Notes: generated from the sequence alone by a model not told the origin. A stretch of 64,000 nucleotides of DNA from BOG-908 sp963848205 (GCA_963848205.1 CAWKCV010000003.1:1116001-1180000); one strand, 5' to 3'. Shown: positions 24,889 to 34,164, counted from the first letter of the stretch. Translations and numbers: made by a program.

Positions 24889-25983
24889 ATGTCCGCGCAA
24901 TCGAAACCCCACCTGGTCGGTGCCGACCCGCGCTTCGCACAGGTGCGCGCGCGGGACCGCGCGGCCGACGGTCTGTTCGTCTATGCCGTCAGGACGACCG
25001 GCGTGTTCTGCCGTCCGTCGTGCCCCGCGCGGCCGGCAAAGCCGGAGAACATGGCATTCTTTGCCAGCCCGGCGGATGCCGAGGCGGCTGGATTCCGGGC
25101 GTGCAAACGATGCATGCCGACGCTCGCCAGCCAGCCCAATCCATCGGTCGCACGAATGAGCGAAGTTGCAGACTACATCGCCGCCCACGCGGACGAACCA
25201 CTGACTCTCGATCATCTCGGCAAGATCGCCGGTCTCAGTCCCTTCCACCTGCAGCGCATGTTCAAGTCCGTCATCGGTGTGAGCCCGAAGGAATATCAGG
25301 CGGCCAGACGGCTTGGTTCGTTCAAGTCGGCGCTCCGTTCAGGCGACAGCGTGCTGGGCGCAGTATTCGGCGCCGGATATGGCTCGACGAGCCGGGTCTA
25401 TGAGCAGGTCGATTGTGGCCTTGGCATGACACCGTCTGTCTATCGGGCAGGAGGTGCGGGCGAGACGATCGTCCACGCGGTGCGTCAGACCGCGATTGGC
25501 CCGCTGATGATGGCCGCGACCGCGCGCGGCGTCTGCTTCGTACAGTTCGGCGACGATGCCGTCGGTCTCGTGGAACAGTTGCGCGCCGAGTTCCCGAAGG
25601 CTGAGCTGCGGCCTGCGCATTCCGAAGCCGATGCGGCGCTGAGCGACTGGATGGAGGCGCTCAACTCGCATCTGTCGCGCGGCGCCCCGCGGCCCGACCT
25701 GCCGATCGATCTGCGCGGCACCGCCTTCCAGATTCGCGTATGGCGATTTCTGCTCAGCGTGCCCGCCGGCCAGGTCGTGAGCTATTCTGAGATTGCCCAG
25801 GGCATCGGCGCGCCACGAGCCGTGCGCGCCGCCGCGAGCGCCTGCGGCGCAAACCGGGTCGGCGTGCTGGTGCCCTGCCACCGTGCGCTGCGTGCCGATG
25901 GGGGTCTAGGCGGCTACCGCTGGGGCTTGGATCGCAAGCGTGCCTTGCTCGATTCGGAGCGCAGAGACACGGCGGCGGGATGA
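24889..25983 (+). CDS. ada: Bifunctional DNA repair protein/regulator Ada
   Basis: 364-residue adaptive-response protein. The N-terminal zinc domain has four cysteines (GVFCRPSCPARP and GFRACKRCMP) that take methyl groups from phosphotriesters. An AraC-type helix-turn-helix follows (LDHLGKIAGLSPFHLQRMFK). The C-terminal methyltransferase domain has GTAFQIRVWRFLLSVPAGQV and the active-site PCHR in GVLVPCHRALRADGGLGGYR. Methylated Ada activates its own and other repair genes (family knowledge). ATG 24889 has GGAG eight bases upstream and is chosen over ATG 24877. Confidence 0.96.
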   Translation: MSAQSKPHLVGADPRFAQVRARDRAADGLFVYAVRTTGVFCRPSCPARPAKPENMAFFASPADAEAAGFRACKRCMPTLASQPNPSVARMSEVADYIAAHADEPLTLDHLGKIAGLSPFHLQRMFKSVIGVSPKEYQAARRLGSFKSALRSGDSVLGAVFGAGYGSTSRVYEQVDCGLGMTPSVYRAGGAGETIVHAVRQTAIGPLMMAATARGVCFVQFGDDAVGLVEQLRAEFPKAELRPAHSEADAALSDWMEALNSHLSRGAPRPDLPIDLRGTAFQIRVWRFLLSVPAGQVVSYSEIAQGIGAPRAVRAAASACGANRVGVLVPCHRALRADGGLGGYRWGLDRKRALLDSERRDTAAG

Positions 25984-26027
25984 CGCCGTGCTCCGGACAA
26001 GACTGCATCGGCGCACCGCGCCAGATG

Positions 26028-26495
26028 TCAGGCCCGATCGATCCGCGCTGCGTAGCAGCCACGCTTCGCGTAATGAGCGTGGAGATAGGCAATTGCTGGT
26101 TCGGCGAAGAACCGCTCGATCAACGGCGCCAGGTCGCGTCCGTCGATCAGGTCGGCGTCCACCATCTCGCCCGCTTCGTTGAACGCACGCAGCGAAATCG
26201 GCCGCATCTGTAATGGCTCCGGAATGGTGTCGACGGCATCGAACGCTGTCTCCGCCCCCTCGCGCACAAAGATCGCGTGGCGCGCTCGATAAGCGGTGTC
26301 GGCCGGCTGGTGCTCGTAATTCAACAGCAGAAGGGTTTCGCCCTGCTCGGCATCGCGCACCTCGACGCGATCGGGAAAGCCCGGCTTGGCGTCAGCGACG
26401 GTGCGTTTGACGCCATGCGCGGCGAGAGCGTCGTCGGACAGGCCGTAGAGGTGGCGAAAGGGTGCGGGGTCGAGCCCACGAACGCGGAAGGACAT
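26028..26495 (-). CDS. DUF1203 domain-containing protein
   Basis: 155-residue cytoplasmic protein of unknown function. It begins MSFRVRGLDPAPFRHLYGL and contains PGFPDRVEVRDAEQGETLLL, LNYEHQPADTAYRARHAIFV and a C-terminal YLHAHYAKRGCYAARIDR, which are the conserved blocks of DUF1203. A good AGGAG ribosome-binding site supports ATG 26495. It is convergent with ada (44 bp apart) and followed by 200 bp with no gene before the LysR-type regulator. No function can be given. Confidence 0.85.
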   Translation of the reverse strand: MSFRVRGLDPAPFRHLYGLSDDALAAHGVKRTVADAKPGFPDRVEVRDAEQGETLLLLNYEHQPADTAYRARHAIFVREGAETAFDAVDTIPEPLQMRPISLRAFNEAGEMVDADLIDGRDLAPLIERFFAEPAIAYLHAHYAKRGCYAARIDRA

Positions 26496-26697
26496 GACAT
26501 ACTCCTGGTTGACCAGGATGGATTTAGGCATGTGCGGCAAGCCCAACGCTCCGAACCTTGCGGTCCGAATTGTCGGCGCTGCGGCAGACCGATCAACACG
26601 CACCGGCGCGCGCTGTCGACACGCCGACGGGCATATCCCGAAGCGCTTCCTGGCGGCCGGCTGCGCGCCTGACCGTGGAGGAGATATCACTCTCGCC

Positions 26698-27624
26698 TCA
26701 GGCGCACCCTCGAGCCTCTACAACGCCCGCACCCGCGAGAATGGACCTCAAGCGTGGCGCCGCAAAATCGATGAACGCGCGAAGCTTCAGCGGCAAGGGC
26801 GTCTGCGCGGCATAAACCAAGCTGACCGGCAGAAGATCCGGCGCATAGTCGCGCAACACCGGGATCAGCCGGCCAGCACGTATCGCCTCGACGACTTGAT
26901 ACGACAGCACCCTGGTGATCCCGGTTCCTGCAAGCGCTGCGTCAATGGCAGCCTCCGCGGTATTGACCGCGAAGCGTGGACGGACGGGCGCGACCTTGCG
27001 CTGCTTGCCCTCTCCAAAGTGCCAGGCGCTCGACGAATAGAGACCTTCGAAAATGATGCAGTCATGCCCGGCCAAGTCGGCAGGCCTGGCGGGCGCGCCC
27101 CGCCGCGCGAGATAATCCGGGCTGGCGCACGTCGTCCACCCGATCTCGCCCAACCGCATCACCATCAGGCTGCTGTCGGGAAGTTCGCCGACGCGCACGG
27201 CAGCATCGATGTGATCCTCCTGCAGGTTCACGACATGGTCGGCAAGAACCAGCCGGATGTCGATCTGCGGATAGGCTTTCAGGAAATCGAGCGCGATCGG
27301 CTCGACATGCATACGGCCGAACACCACGGGAGCAGTGACCGTGAGATGACCCTGCGGCGTTCGATATTCCCCCGCCGCAATCCGCTCGGCTTCGTCGATC
27401 TGCTCCACGATCCGGCGCGCGACCGCAACATACGACGCACCTGCCTCGGTCAACGTCACGCGACGGCTGCCACGGGTCAGAAGCCGGGTGCGCAGATGCC
27501 GCTCGAGGTCCGAGATGCGCCGGCTTACCGTCGCGATCGGCGCGCCCAGCCGGCGCGAAGCCGCGGACAGACTACCCTCGTCTACAACCGAGAGCAGCGT
27601 CGTCATGGCTTCGAGCCGGTCCAA
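26698..27624 (-). CDS. LysR-family transcriptional regulator
   Basis: 308-residue LysR-type regulator. The helix-turn-helix occupies residues ~1-60 (SLSAASRRLGAPIATVSRRI). The effector domain has GHLTVTAPVVFGRMHVEPIA and GLGITRVLSYQVVEAIRAG-type loops (AGTGITRVLSYQV). The start is TTG at 27624 (MDRLEAMTTLLSVV) preceded by AAGGAAGA; ATG 27606 would clip the first helix. It is divergent from the AhpD-like gene, which it probably controls together with the DUF1348 and MOSC genes. Confidence 0.92.
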   Translation of the reverse strand: MDRLEAMTTLLSVVDEGSLSAASRRLGAPIATVSRRISDLERHLRTRLLTRGSRRVTLTEAGASYVAVARRIVEQIDEAERIAAGEYRTPQGHLTVTAPVVFGRMHVEPIALDFLKAYPQIDIRLVLADHVVNLQEDHIDAAVRVGELPDSSLMVMRLGEIGWTTCASPDYLARRGAPARPADLAGHDCIIFEGLYSSSAWHFGEGKQRKVAPVRPRFAVNTAEAAIDAALAGTGITRVLSYQVVEAIRAGRLIPVLRDYAPDLLPVSLVYAAQTPLPLKLRAFIDFAAPRLRSILAGAGVVEARGCA

Positions 27625-27740
27625 TCTTCCTTTCCATTTTTCGGAAACCTGGTTCTCTGATTTACGGCATACCGGAGGAAACTGGAAGTTCTAACTTCAG
27701 CCCATCGGCCAGGCCGGCCGAAAACCTGAAAGGCAACATC

Positions 27741-28292
27741 ATGTCCCGCATTCCCACTCCCGCGACCATTGCCGATGCTCCCGCGAGCGCGCAGCCGCTG
27801 CTCGAAGCGGTCAACAAGCAGCTCGGCCTCGTTCCCAACATGTTTCGGCTGATCTCGACCAGTCCGGCGTCGCTCGAGGGCTATCTCGGTCTGTCCGGCG
27901 CGCTCGGCAAAGGTCAGTTGCCCGCCGCCACACGCGAGCGCATCGCGTTGGCGGTCGCCGAGATAAACGGCTGCGATTACTGCCTTTCGGCGCATACCTA
28001 TCTCGGCAAGAACCTCGCGCATCTCGACGATACGGAGATCGCGGCCAATCGCTCCGGCGCTTCGAACGACCCCAAAGCCAATGCGGCCGTCCGCTTCGCC
28101 GCCAAGGTGGCGAGCGCGCGTGGCCATGTGTCCGAGGGCGATCTCGCCGCGGTCAAGCTCGCCGGCTACGCCGACGCACAGGTGATCGAGATCGTGCTGC
28201 ACGTCGCGCTGAACACCTGGACCAACTACTTCAACGAAGTCTTCAAAACCGACATCGATTTTCCGGCCGTGGAAGCCAGAAAGGCGGCCTGA
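27741..28292 (+). CDS. Carboxymuconolactone decarboxylase family (AhpD-like) protein
   Basis: 183-residue protein of the peroxidase-related AhpD/CMD fold. It has the redox motif NGCDYCLSAHTYLGKNL (CxxC with a His three residues after the second Cys) and the LALAVAEI helix-type packing region (RERIALAVAEINGCDYC). The C-terminal part has DAQVIEIVLHVALNTWTNYF. It probably reduces peroxides or alkyl hydroperoxides. First gene of a rightward set with DUF1348 and MOSC, divergent from the LysR regulator. Confidence 0.9.
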   Translation: MSRIPTPATIADAPASAQPLLEAVNKQLGLVPNMFRLISTSPASLEGYLGLSGALGKGQLPAATRERIALAVAEINGCDYCLSAHTYLGKNLAHLDDTEIAANRSGASNDPKANAAVRFAAKVASARGHVSEGDLAAVKLAGYADAQVIEIVLHVALNTWTNYFNEVFKTDIDFPAVEARKAA

Positions 28293-28383
28293 CCCGCAGC
28301 CCTGGGCGCCGCCCGCCACCTGCGGCGCCCGGGATGACACCTCGTTCTGCCATCTGACATCTTCGAAAGAGAGGAGAGACGCC

Positions 28384-28848
28384 ATGACCCGCGCACCGCT
28401 GCCGCCGTTCACGCCCGAAACCGCTGCGCAGAAGGCGCGCGCTGCCGAGGACGCCTGGAACAGCCGCGATCCGGCGCGGGTAGCGCTCGCCTACACCACA
28501 GACAGCCAGTGGCGTAACCGTGCCGAATTTCTGACCGGCCGCGCGGCCATCGAGGCGTTCCTGACGCGCAAATGGAACAAGGAGCTGGACTACCGCCTGA
28601 TCAAGGAAGTCTGGGGCTTCCGCGAAAACCGGATGGCCGTGCGGTTCTCCTACGAATACCACGACGATAGCGGCACCTGGTTCCGCGCCTACGGCAACGA
28701 ACTATGGGAGTTCGATGCAGAGGGCTATATGGCGCGTCGCATCGCCAGCATCAACGAAGCGCCGATCCTGGAAGCGGACCGCAAATTCCGCTGGCCGCTT
28801 GGTCCGAGGCCGGATGGCCATCCCGGCCTCACTGACATCGGTCTGTAG
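28384..28848 (+). CDS. DUF1348 (NTF2-like) protein
   Basis: 154-residue NTF2-like fold protein of the DUF1348 group. It begins PLPPFTPETAAQKARAAEDA, and has WNSRDPARVALAYTTDSQWR, FLTRKWNKELDYRLIKEVWG, the YHDDSGTWFRAYGNELWEFD strand and a C-terminal WPLGPRPDGHPGL. The GGAG ribosome-binding site is clear. The family is often encoded next to LysR-controlled stress genes, as here; its substrate is not known. Confidence 0.9.
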   Translation: MTRAPLPPFTPETAAQKARAAEDAWNSRDPARVALAYTTDSQWRNRAEFLTGRAAIEAFLTRKWNKELDYRLIKEVWGFRENRMAVRFSYEYHDDSGTWFRAYGNELWEFDAEGYMARRIASINEAPILEADRKFRWPLGPRPDGHPGLTDIGL

Positions 28849-28859
28849 AGTCTCCAGAA

Positions 28860-29555
28860 ATGAACTCGGACAACGCAAATCTGCCGGATTACGCTGCGGC
28901 GAACATCGCCGCGCTCCCATCGGTCCAGTCTGTGCAGATCGGCGCGATCGCACCGCTGGGACCGTCCGGTGTTCCCAGTGGCATCGTCAAACATTCCATC
29001 GCCGGAAGAGTGGCCGTCGGCTTCCTGAACTTCGCAGGCGATGCTCAGGCCGATTTGCGGATTCATGGAGGCGCCGACAAGGCGGTGTATGCATACGCCG
29101 CTTCGCGCTACCGTGAATGGATTGCCGATTTTCCCCAACATCGGGAGCAGATGACGGCCGGTATTTTCGGCGAAAATCTCACCATCAGCGGCATGGACGA
29201 GCTCGACCTTTGCGCCGGAGATGTTCACGCGGTCGGATCGGCGCGCTTGCAGGTCTGTCAGCCGAGGCAGCCCTGCTTCAAGCTTGCGCTCCGGCTTGGC
29301 GACAACCGTCTGCCCAAAGCTATGGTCCGTACGCGCCGGTCGGGCTGGTATTACCGCGTGCTGCAGGAGGGAGACATCGGCAGCGGCGACACTGTACGGT
29401 TGATCGACCGGCCGAATCCGAACCTCTCATTCAGCACCTTGATCGCGCTTGTCTACAACGCGGAGGTCCGCACCGCCGACATCGAGCTCGTTGCAGAAGC
29501 CGACGGTGTTGCACAGTGGTTGCGCAGCGCGGCTCGAAAAGCCCTGATCGGATAA
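28860..29555 (+). CDS. MOSC domain-containing protein (YiiM-like)
   Basis: 231-residue MOSC protein. It has KHSIAGRVAVGFLNFAGDAQ with a following HGGADKAVYAYAASRY, GIFGENLTISGMDELDLCAG, and the conserved Cys block ARLQVCQPRQPCFKLA. This architecture is that of YiiM-type enzymes, which reduce N-hydroxylated compounds with molybdenum cofactor (family knowledge). The start ATG 28860 is 11 bp after the DUF1348 stop with no strong ribosome-binding site, so coupled translation is likely. It is convergent with guaA. Confidence 0.88.
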   Translation: MNSDNANLPDYAAANIAALPSVQSVQIGAIAPLGPSGVPSGIVKHSIAGRVAVGFLNFAGDAQADLRIHGGADKAVYAYAASRYREWIADFPQHREQMTAGIFGENLTISGMDELDLCAGDVHAVGSARLQVCQPRQPCFKLALRLGDNRLPKAMVRTRRSGWYYRVLQEGDIGSGDTVRLIDRPNPNLSFSTLIALVYNAEVRTADIELVAEADGVAQWLRSAARKALIG

Positions 29556-29666
29556 ACTCGTCTGCACGTCAGGATCGGGGCACGCAGCGTGTGCGGACTG
29601 CAACGATATAAGGTGATGCGGCCTGCGAAGGCGCAAAACACGCCACAGGAATTCGGGGATGACAGA

Positions 29667-31223
29667 TCACTCCCACTCGATCGTTCCAGGAGGCTTGCTC
29701 GTTATGTCATACACCACGCGATTGATGCCACGCACCTCGTTGACGATCCGCCCGGCGACACGGGTCAGAAAACCCATATCGAACGGATAAACGTCCGCCG
29801 TCATGCCATCCGTGCTGGTCACCGCGCGCAGCCCGCACACCTGATCGTATGTGCGGTAGTCACCCATCACGCCAACGCTCCGCACGGGCAACAAGACGGC
29901 GAAAGCCTGCCAGATCGCATCGTAGAGTCCGGCCGTGCGTATCTCCTCGAGATAGATCGTGTCCGCGCGACGAAGAATGTCCAGCTTCTCCCGCGTGACC
30001 TCGCCGGGAATGCGGATCGCCAACCCCGGGCCGGGAAACGGATGCCGACCGACCAGCGCATCGGACAAGCCCAGTTCGCGCCCCAGCGCACGCACTTCAT
30101 CCTTGAACAATTCGCGCAGCGGTTCCACCAGGCGCATGCGCATACGCTCGGGCAACCCGCCGACATTATGATGGCTCTTGATCGTCACCGATGGCCCGCC
30201 ATGCACGGACACGCTCTCGATGACATCGGGATAGAGCGTGCCCTGTGCAAGGAAGTCCGCGCCACCGCTGCGCGCCGCCTCTTCCTCGAACACCTCGATG
30301 AACAACCGCCCGATCGTCTTGCGCTTGGTCTCGGGATCCGTCACCCCAGCCAGCGCGCCGACAAACAGGTCTGACGCGTCGCGATGCACCAGCGGCACGT
30401 GAAACCGGTTTCGGAACGTCTCCACGACCTGCTCGGCTTCGCCCGCGCGCAGCAAGCCATGATCGACAAAAATACAGGTCAGCCGATCGCCGATGGCCTC
30501 ATGGATCAGCACGGCCGCCACAGAACTATCCACGCCGCCCGAGAGGCCGCAAATGACGCGCCCCTCACCCACTTGCGCGCGTATCCGCTCGATGGCCGCA
30601 CCCCGAAAAGCAGCCATCGTCCAATCGCCGACGCAACCACAAATGTCGCGCGCAAAGCGGCCCAGCAACGCGGCGCCATGTGGCGTGTGCACCACTTCCA
30701 GATGAAACTGCGTGCCGTAAATGCGCCTGTTCTCATCGGCAATGACGGCAAACGGCGCGCCCTCGCTGCTCGCCACGGCCGAAAAGCCCGCCGGCAATTG
30801 CGTCACCCGATCGCCATGGCTCATCCACACCTGCTCGCGCGCGCCCAGCGACCAAACCTGATCGAACAGCGCGCACTCTGCAGTCACGTCCACATAAGCG
30901 CGGCCGAATTCGCGGTGGTCGCTGCCTTGAACCACACCGCCCAACTGATGCACCAGCAATTGCTGACCGTAACAGATGCCCAGGATCGGCAGACCCAGGC
31001 TGTAAATCCCGAGGTCGGCCAATGGCGCCCCGTCTTCCAGCACGCTCGCCGGCCCGCCTGACAGAATCAGTCCGCGCGGCGCCCATTCGGCAACCCGCGA
31101 CGCGCTGGCGGTGTAGGGAAATATCTCGCAATACACGCCGGCTTCACGCAGGCGGCGGGCAATGAGCTGGGTGAGCTGGCTGCCGAAATCGAGGATGAGC
31201 AGGCGGCTTTGAGGGGCTTCCAT
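29667..31223 (-). CDS. guaA: GMP synthase (glutamine-hydrolysing)
   Basis: 518-residue two-domain enzyme that makes GMP from XMP, ATP and glutamine. The N-terminal class I amidotransferase has the nucleophile Cys in ILGICYGQQLLVHQLGG and the His/Glu region GTQFHLEVVHTPHG. The ATP pyrophosphatase has the PP-loop GLSGGVDSSVAAVLIHE and the CIFVDHGLLR strand. The dimerisation domain ends in the universal KPPGTIEWE. Overlap with the DUF885 upstream frame is only on the opposite strand. It is a housekeeping gene with no special leader seen. Confidence 0.98.
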   Translation of the reverse strand: MEAPQSRLLILDFGSQLTQLIARRLREAGVYCEIFPYTASASRVAEWAPRGLILSGGPASVLEDGAPLADLGIYSLGLPILGICYGQQLLVHQLGGVVQGSDHREFGRAYVDVTAECALFDQVWSLGAREQVWMSHGDRVTQLPAGFSAVASSEGAPFAVIADENRRIYGTQFHLEVVHTPHGAALLGRFARDICGCVGDWTMAAFRGAAIERIRAQVGEGRVICGLSGGVDSSVAAVLIHEAIGDRLTCIFVDHGLLRAGEAEQVVETFRNRFHVPLVHRDASDLFVGALAGVTDPETKRKTIGRLFIEVFEEEAARSGGADFLAQGTLYPDVIESVSVHGGPSVTIKSHHNVGGLPERMRMRLVEPLRELFKDEVRALGRELGLSDALVGRHPFPGPGLAIRIPGEVTREKLDILRRADTIYLEEIRTAGLYDAIWQAFAVLLPVRSVGVMGDYRTYDQVCGLRAVTSTDGMTADVYPFDMGFLTRVAGRIVNEVRGINRVVYDITSKPPGTIEWE

Positions 31224-31287
31224 GGCGGCTTACAGCATATTTGGAGGCGATGAAGTAGTCCCCTTCCAGACCTCAAAGGTGCCAACC

Positions 31288-33057
31288 ATGACCAAGAACC
31301 GCCCCACCAGCGCCAGAACAAAAGTTTTTTGCTTCTTTTGTTCAAAAAAGAGGGCTTTCCTCCTTCTCCTCCTTACCGCCGCCGCCCCGCCTCCCAGGCT
31401 CGCAGATGTCCTGGCGACCTACGATGCATGGCTGACCCAAGCCGACCCCATCACCGCCGGCCAGCGTGGCAACCTGGCCGCCGCAGCAAGCTGGCCGGAT
31501 GACACGCCGCCCGCACACGCAGCGCTGATGGCGCGCCTGGCCCACATTCGCGCCGATCTCGCCGCCATCCCCGCAAACTCGCTCTCCGGCGAGGACGCCC
31601 TGAACCGCACCCTGCTCACCTGGCGCATCGACCAGGACCAAGCCAGCGACCGGTTCGACGAACTGCGCATCCCGTATGCGAGCGACACAGGTTTCTTCAC
31701 CATTCCCAATGGTGTGGCCGAAAACACCGCCATCCATGACCTGCCCGAAGCACGCGCTTGGCTGGCCCGCCTGCATGCCCTTCCCGCCTTCTACGCGGCG
31801 GAAACCGACAATCTGCGCCGCGGTCTGGCGACCGGCTTCACCTTGCCGCGGCCGATTGCCGAGCGTCAGGCCCACGCGGCACAGGCACTCGCCGCCGTGC
31901 CGGCCGACCGCGACCCGCTGCTCACCCCGTTCGACAATCTGCCCGACACGCTCAACGCCCAGCGCGATACATTTCGGCAAACGGCGCGGGACATCGTGAC
32001 CCGCGAGATCAAACCGGCCCAAACCAAGCTCGCCGATTTCTTCACAAACAACTACGCCCCGCATGCGCGCGAAACGCTGGGTGCGGCCGCCCTGCCCGAC
32101 GGCCGCGCCTACTACGCCATGCTGGTCCGCCGCGAGACAACGACAGATCTCAGCCCCGACCAGATCTTTGCCATCGGCCAGTCCGAGATCACCCGCATCC
32201 GTAATGCGATGAACGCGCAAATCAAAGCCTCCGGCTTCGACGGCAGCTTCGCGGCCTTCCAGGCAATGCTGCGCACCGACAAACGTTTCTATGTCACCAG
32301 CCGCGAGGCTTTGCTGGAGGCTGCCAGCCGCCTCGCCAAACGCGTGGATGGCCAGCTGCCGCGCATTATCGGCAAGCTGCCCCGCCTCTCCTACGGCGTA
32401 TCCCCGGTGCCCGCCGACATCGAGGAGGGCTACACGAGTGCCCGTTACAACGAGGGCAGCCCGCATCAGGGGATCGCCGGCCAGCTCTGGATCAACACCG
32501 CGCATCTCGACCAGCGGCCGCTTTACGAACTGCCCGCCCTTGTCGCGCACGAAGGCGCGCCCGGCCACCACATTCAAATCGCACTCGCCCAGGAGCTCAC
32601 CAATCTGCCGGCTTTCCGGCAGGACTCCGACATCACCGCCTATGTCGAGGGCTGGGCACTGTATTCGGAACAACTTGTATCCGAGCTAGGTCTTTACAGA
32701 ACACCCTACGAGCGCTTCGGTCAGCTTTCGCTGGAAATGTGGCGCGCCTGCCGCCTCGTCATGGATGTGGGGCTGCATTGGCGCGGCTGGTCACGCGAAC
32801 AGGCGCTCGGCTGCCTGCGCGACAATACTGCTTTGACCGACGCGAACATGCAAAGCGAGGTCGACCGCTACATCGCTTGGCCAGGACAGGCACTGGGCTA
32901 CAAGATCGGCGAGTTGAAGATAATGGAATTGCGCCACCGGGCGGAAGAAGCGAAGGGCGCTGCATTCGACGAGCGCGCGTTCCACGATTTCGTGCTGGAT
33001 GAAGGGGCTATGCCGTTGTCGGTTCTGGAAGCCCGCTTTTCGGACTGGATAAAGTAA
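31288..33057 (+). CDS. DUF885 family protein with repeat-derived signal sequence
   Basis: 589-residue exported protein of the DUF885 group, thought to be metallopeptidase-like. The conserved block is ALVAHEGAPGHHIQIALAQ (HExxPGHH-type), followed by YVEGWALYSEQLVSELGLY and RLVMDVGLHWRGWSREQALG. The ATG at 31288 has AAAGGTG upstream. The N-terminus, TKVFCFFCSKKRAFLLLLLT, is encoded by a copy of the intergenic hairpin repeat and supplies Lys/Arg plus a hydrophobic run that looks like a signal peptide. No start codon exists after it before the mature domain, so the repeat must be translated. Two alternative upstream starts would not change this. It is divergent from guaA and convergent with cyoD. 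Confidence 0.85.
   Translation: MTKNRPTSARTKVFCFFCSKKRAFLLLLLTAAAPPPRLADVLATYDAWLTQADPITAGQRGNLAAAASWPDDTPPAHAALMARLAHIRADLAAIPANSLSGEDALNRTLLTWRIDQDQASDRFDELRIPYASDTGFFTIPNGVAENTAIHDLPEARAWLARLHALPAFYAAETDNLRRGLATGFTLPRPIAERQAHAAQALAAVPADRDPLLTPFDNLPDTLNAQRDTFRQTARDIVTREIKPAQTKLADFFTNNYAPHARETLGAAALPDGRAYYAMLVRRETTTDLSPDQIFAIGQSEITRIRNAMNAQIKASGFDGSFAAFQAMLRTDKRFYVTSREALLEAASRLAKRVDGQLPRIIGKLPRLSYGVSPVPADIEEGYTSARYNEGSPHQGIAGQLWINTAHLDQRPLYELPALVAHEGAPGHHIQIALAQELTNLPAFRQDSDITAYVEGWALYSEQLVSELGLYRTPYERFGQLSLEMWRACRLVMDVGLHWRGWSREQALGCLRDNTALTDANMQSEVDRYIAWPGQALGYKIGELKIMELRHRAEEAKGAAFDERAFHDFVLDEGAMPLSVLEARFSDWIK
31312..31353. repeat. Hairpin repeat copy within the DUF885 N-terminus
   Basis: AAAAGTTTTTTGCTTC leading into the imperfect hairpin CTTCTTTTGTTCAAAAAAGAGG (31332-31353). 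It lies wholly inside the coding frame and encodes the start of the putative signal peptide. The core GCGACAGCGGA is absent. Confidence 0.75.
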
Positions 33058-33064
33058 GGAAGGC

Positions 33065-33083
33065 CTTATCTTTTGAAGATAAG
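33065..33083. repeat. Single hairpin repeat between DUF885 gene and cyoD
   Basis: CTTATCTTTTGAAGATAAG right after the DUF885 stop (TAAGGAAGGC preamble). Compared with the standard CTTCTTTT/AAAAGAAG stem, this copy has changes on both arms that keep perfect pairing, which supports selection for the hairpin itself. The junction is convergent, so it can serve both genes as terminator. Confidence 0.8.
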
Positions 33084-33097
33084 AGGCGAAAGACTTC

Positions 33098-33499
33098 TCA
33101 GCGTTGCATTTTCATTATCTGGTCCATTGGCATCATGTTGTGGTTGAGGTGCGACATGATCCAGAGCGAACCGCCGACGAGGAGAACGACAATCAGGACA
33201 CCCAGGGCGAGCGCCAGCACGTTATTCGTGCTGTCCGGTCCGCTGGTGATGTGCAGGAAAAACACGAGATGCACGCCCATCTGGGCGATGGCCAACACGC
33301 ATAGGGCCACGGGGAGGCTTGGAGTCCACACCAGGTGCGTGCGCGCCACGGCAAACGAGATGCCGGTCAACAGCACGGCCAGTGCGAGCCCTACCCCGTA
33401 AATCAGCAGGCTCTCCATGGGGCCGCCGCTGTCCATATGGTCGTCGCCGGGCGCACGATCTTCCTCGTGCCGATCGCTTTGTGCCGCAATGTCGCTCAT
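33098..33499 (-). CDS. cyoD: Cytochrome o ubiquinol oxidase subunit IV
   Basis: 133-residue small subunit of the bo3 quinol oxidase with three membrane helices (LLIYGVGLALAVLLTGISFA; LPVALCVLAIAQMGVHLVFF; ALGVLIVVLLVGGSLWIMSH). The conserved MGVHLVFFLHI segment of CyoD is present. The ATG at 33499 overlaps the cyoC stop (ATGA). Last gene of cyoABCD; no cyoE follows, so heme O synthesis must rely on a farnesyltransferase elsewhere, such as ctaB at the right edge of the window. Confidence 0.95.
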   Translation of the reverse strand: MSDIAAQSDRHEEDRAPGDDHMDSGGPMESLLIYGVGLALAVLLTGISFAVARTHLVWTPSLPVALCVLAIAQMGVHLVFFLHITSGPDSTNNVLALALGVLIVVLLVGGSLWIMSHLNHNMMPMDQIMKMQR

Positions 33500-34164
33500 G
33501 GCAACGATCCAATCAGGTAAACGACGGTGAACAGCGCCACCCAGATGATGTCCAACGCATGCCAGAACAGGCTGAAACACAGCACACGCCGCAATATGTC
33601 CGCTCGAAAGCCCTTCGCGAACACCTGCGCCATCATCGTCAGCAGCCACAGCAAGCCGCAACCCACATGCAGCCCATGGCAGCCGACCAGCGTGAAGAAT
33701 GCCGACAGAAATGCGCTGCGCGAAGGCCCCGCACCCTGCGCGACAAGCCCCATGAACTCGCGGATTTCGAGGCCCAGAAAAGCCAGGCCGAGCACGAACG
33801 TAACCGACATCCAAACATAGAAAAACAGCGCGCGCCGATGCGCAGCCGCGATGCTTGCCAGGCCGCATGTAAAGCTGGACGCCAGCAGACATCCTGTCTC
33901 GATCGCCGTATTGCCGAGATCGAATAACTGCCGCCCGGTCGGCCCGCCCGCCGTGCTGCCCGACAGCACCGCATATGTCGCGAAGAATGCCGCGAACATC
34001 AGAATGTCGCTCAGCAGGAATATCCAGAACCCGTAGCCCGTGATGATGCGCTTTGACGGCAAACTTTTCCCAGCGTGCTCGCTGCCGGGATGACGCTCGC
34101 TGCCAGTGCGGCCCAACCGATACGGATCACCTTCCATGCCCTGCACCTTTGCGGACGCGTTCAC
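33496..34164 (-). CDS. cyoC: Cytochrome o ubiquinol oxidase subunit III
   Basis: 222-residue subunit with five membrane helices. It has GYGFWIFLLSDILMFAAFFA, the conserved ETGCLLASSFTCGLASIAA-type helix and the GCHGLHVGCGLLWLLTMMAQ segment. It stabilises the catalytic subunit. Starts and stops overlap neighbours by four bases (ATGA) on both sides, a sign of tight translational coupling in cyoBCD. Confidence 0.96.
   Translation of the reverse strand: MNASAKVQGMEGDPYRLGRTGSERHPGSEHAGKSLPSKRIITGYGFWIFLLSDILMFAAFFATYAVLSGSTAGGPTGRQLFDLGNTAIETGCLLASSFTCGLASIAAAHRRALFFYVWMSVTFVLGLAFLGLEIREFMGLVAQGAGPSRSAFLSAFFTLVGCHGLHVGCGLLWLLTMMAQVFAKGFRADILRRVLCFSLFWHALDIIWVALFTVVYLIGSLP

Noticed and set aside
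27631..27647. TTTCC-N7-GGAAA palindrome upstream of the LysR gene as operator
   Set aside because: It overlaps the likely ribosome-binding site of the LysR gene (AAGGAAGA), and the spacing does not match a T-N11-A site, so it is not reported as an operator.
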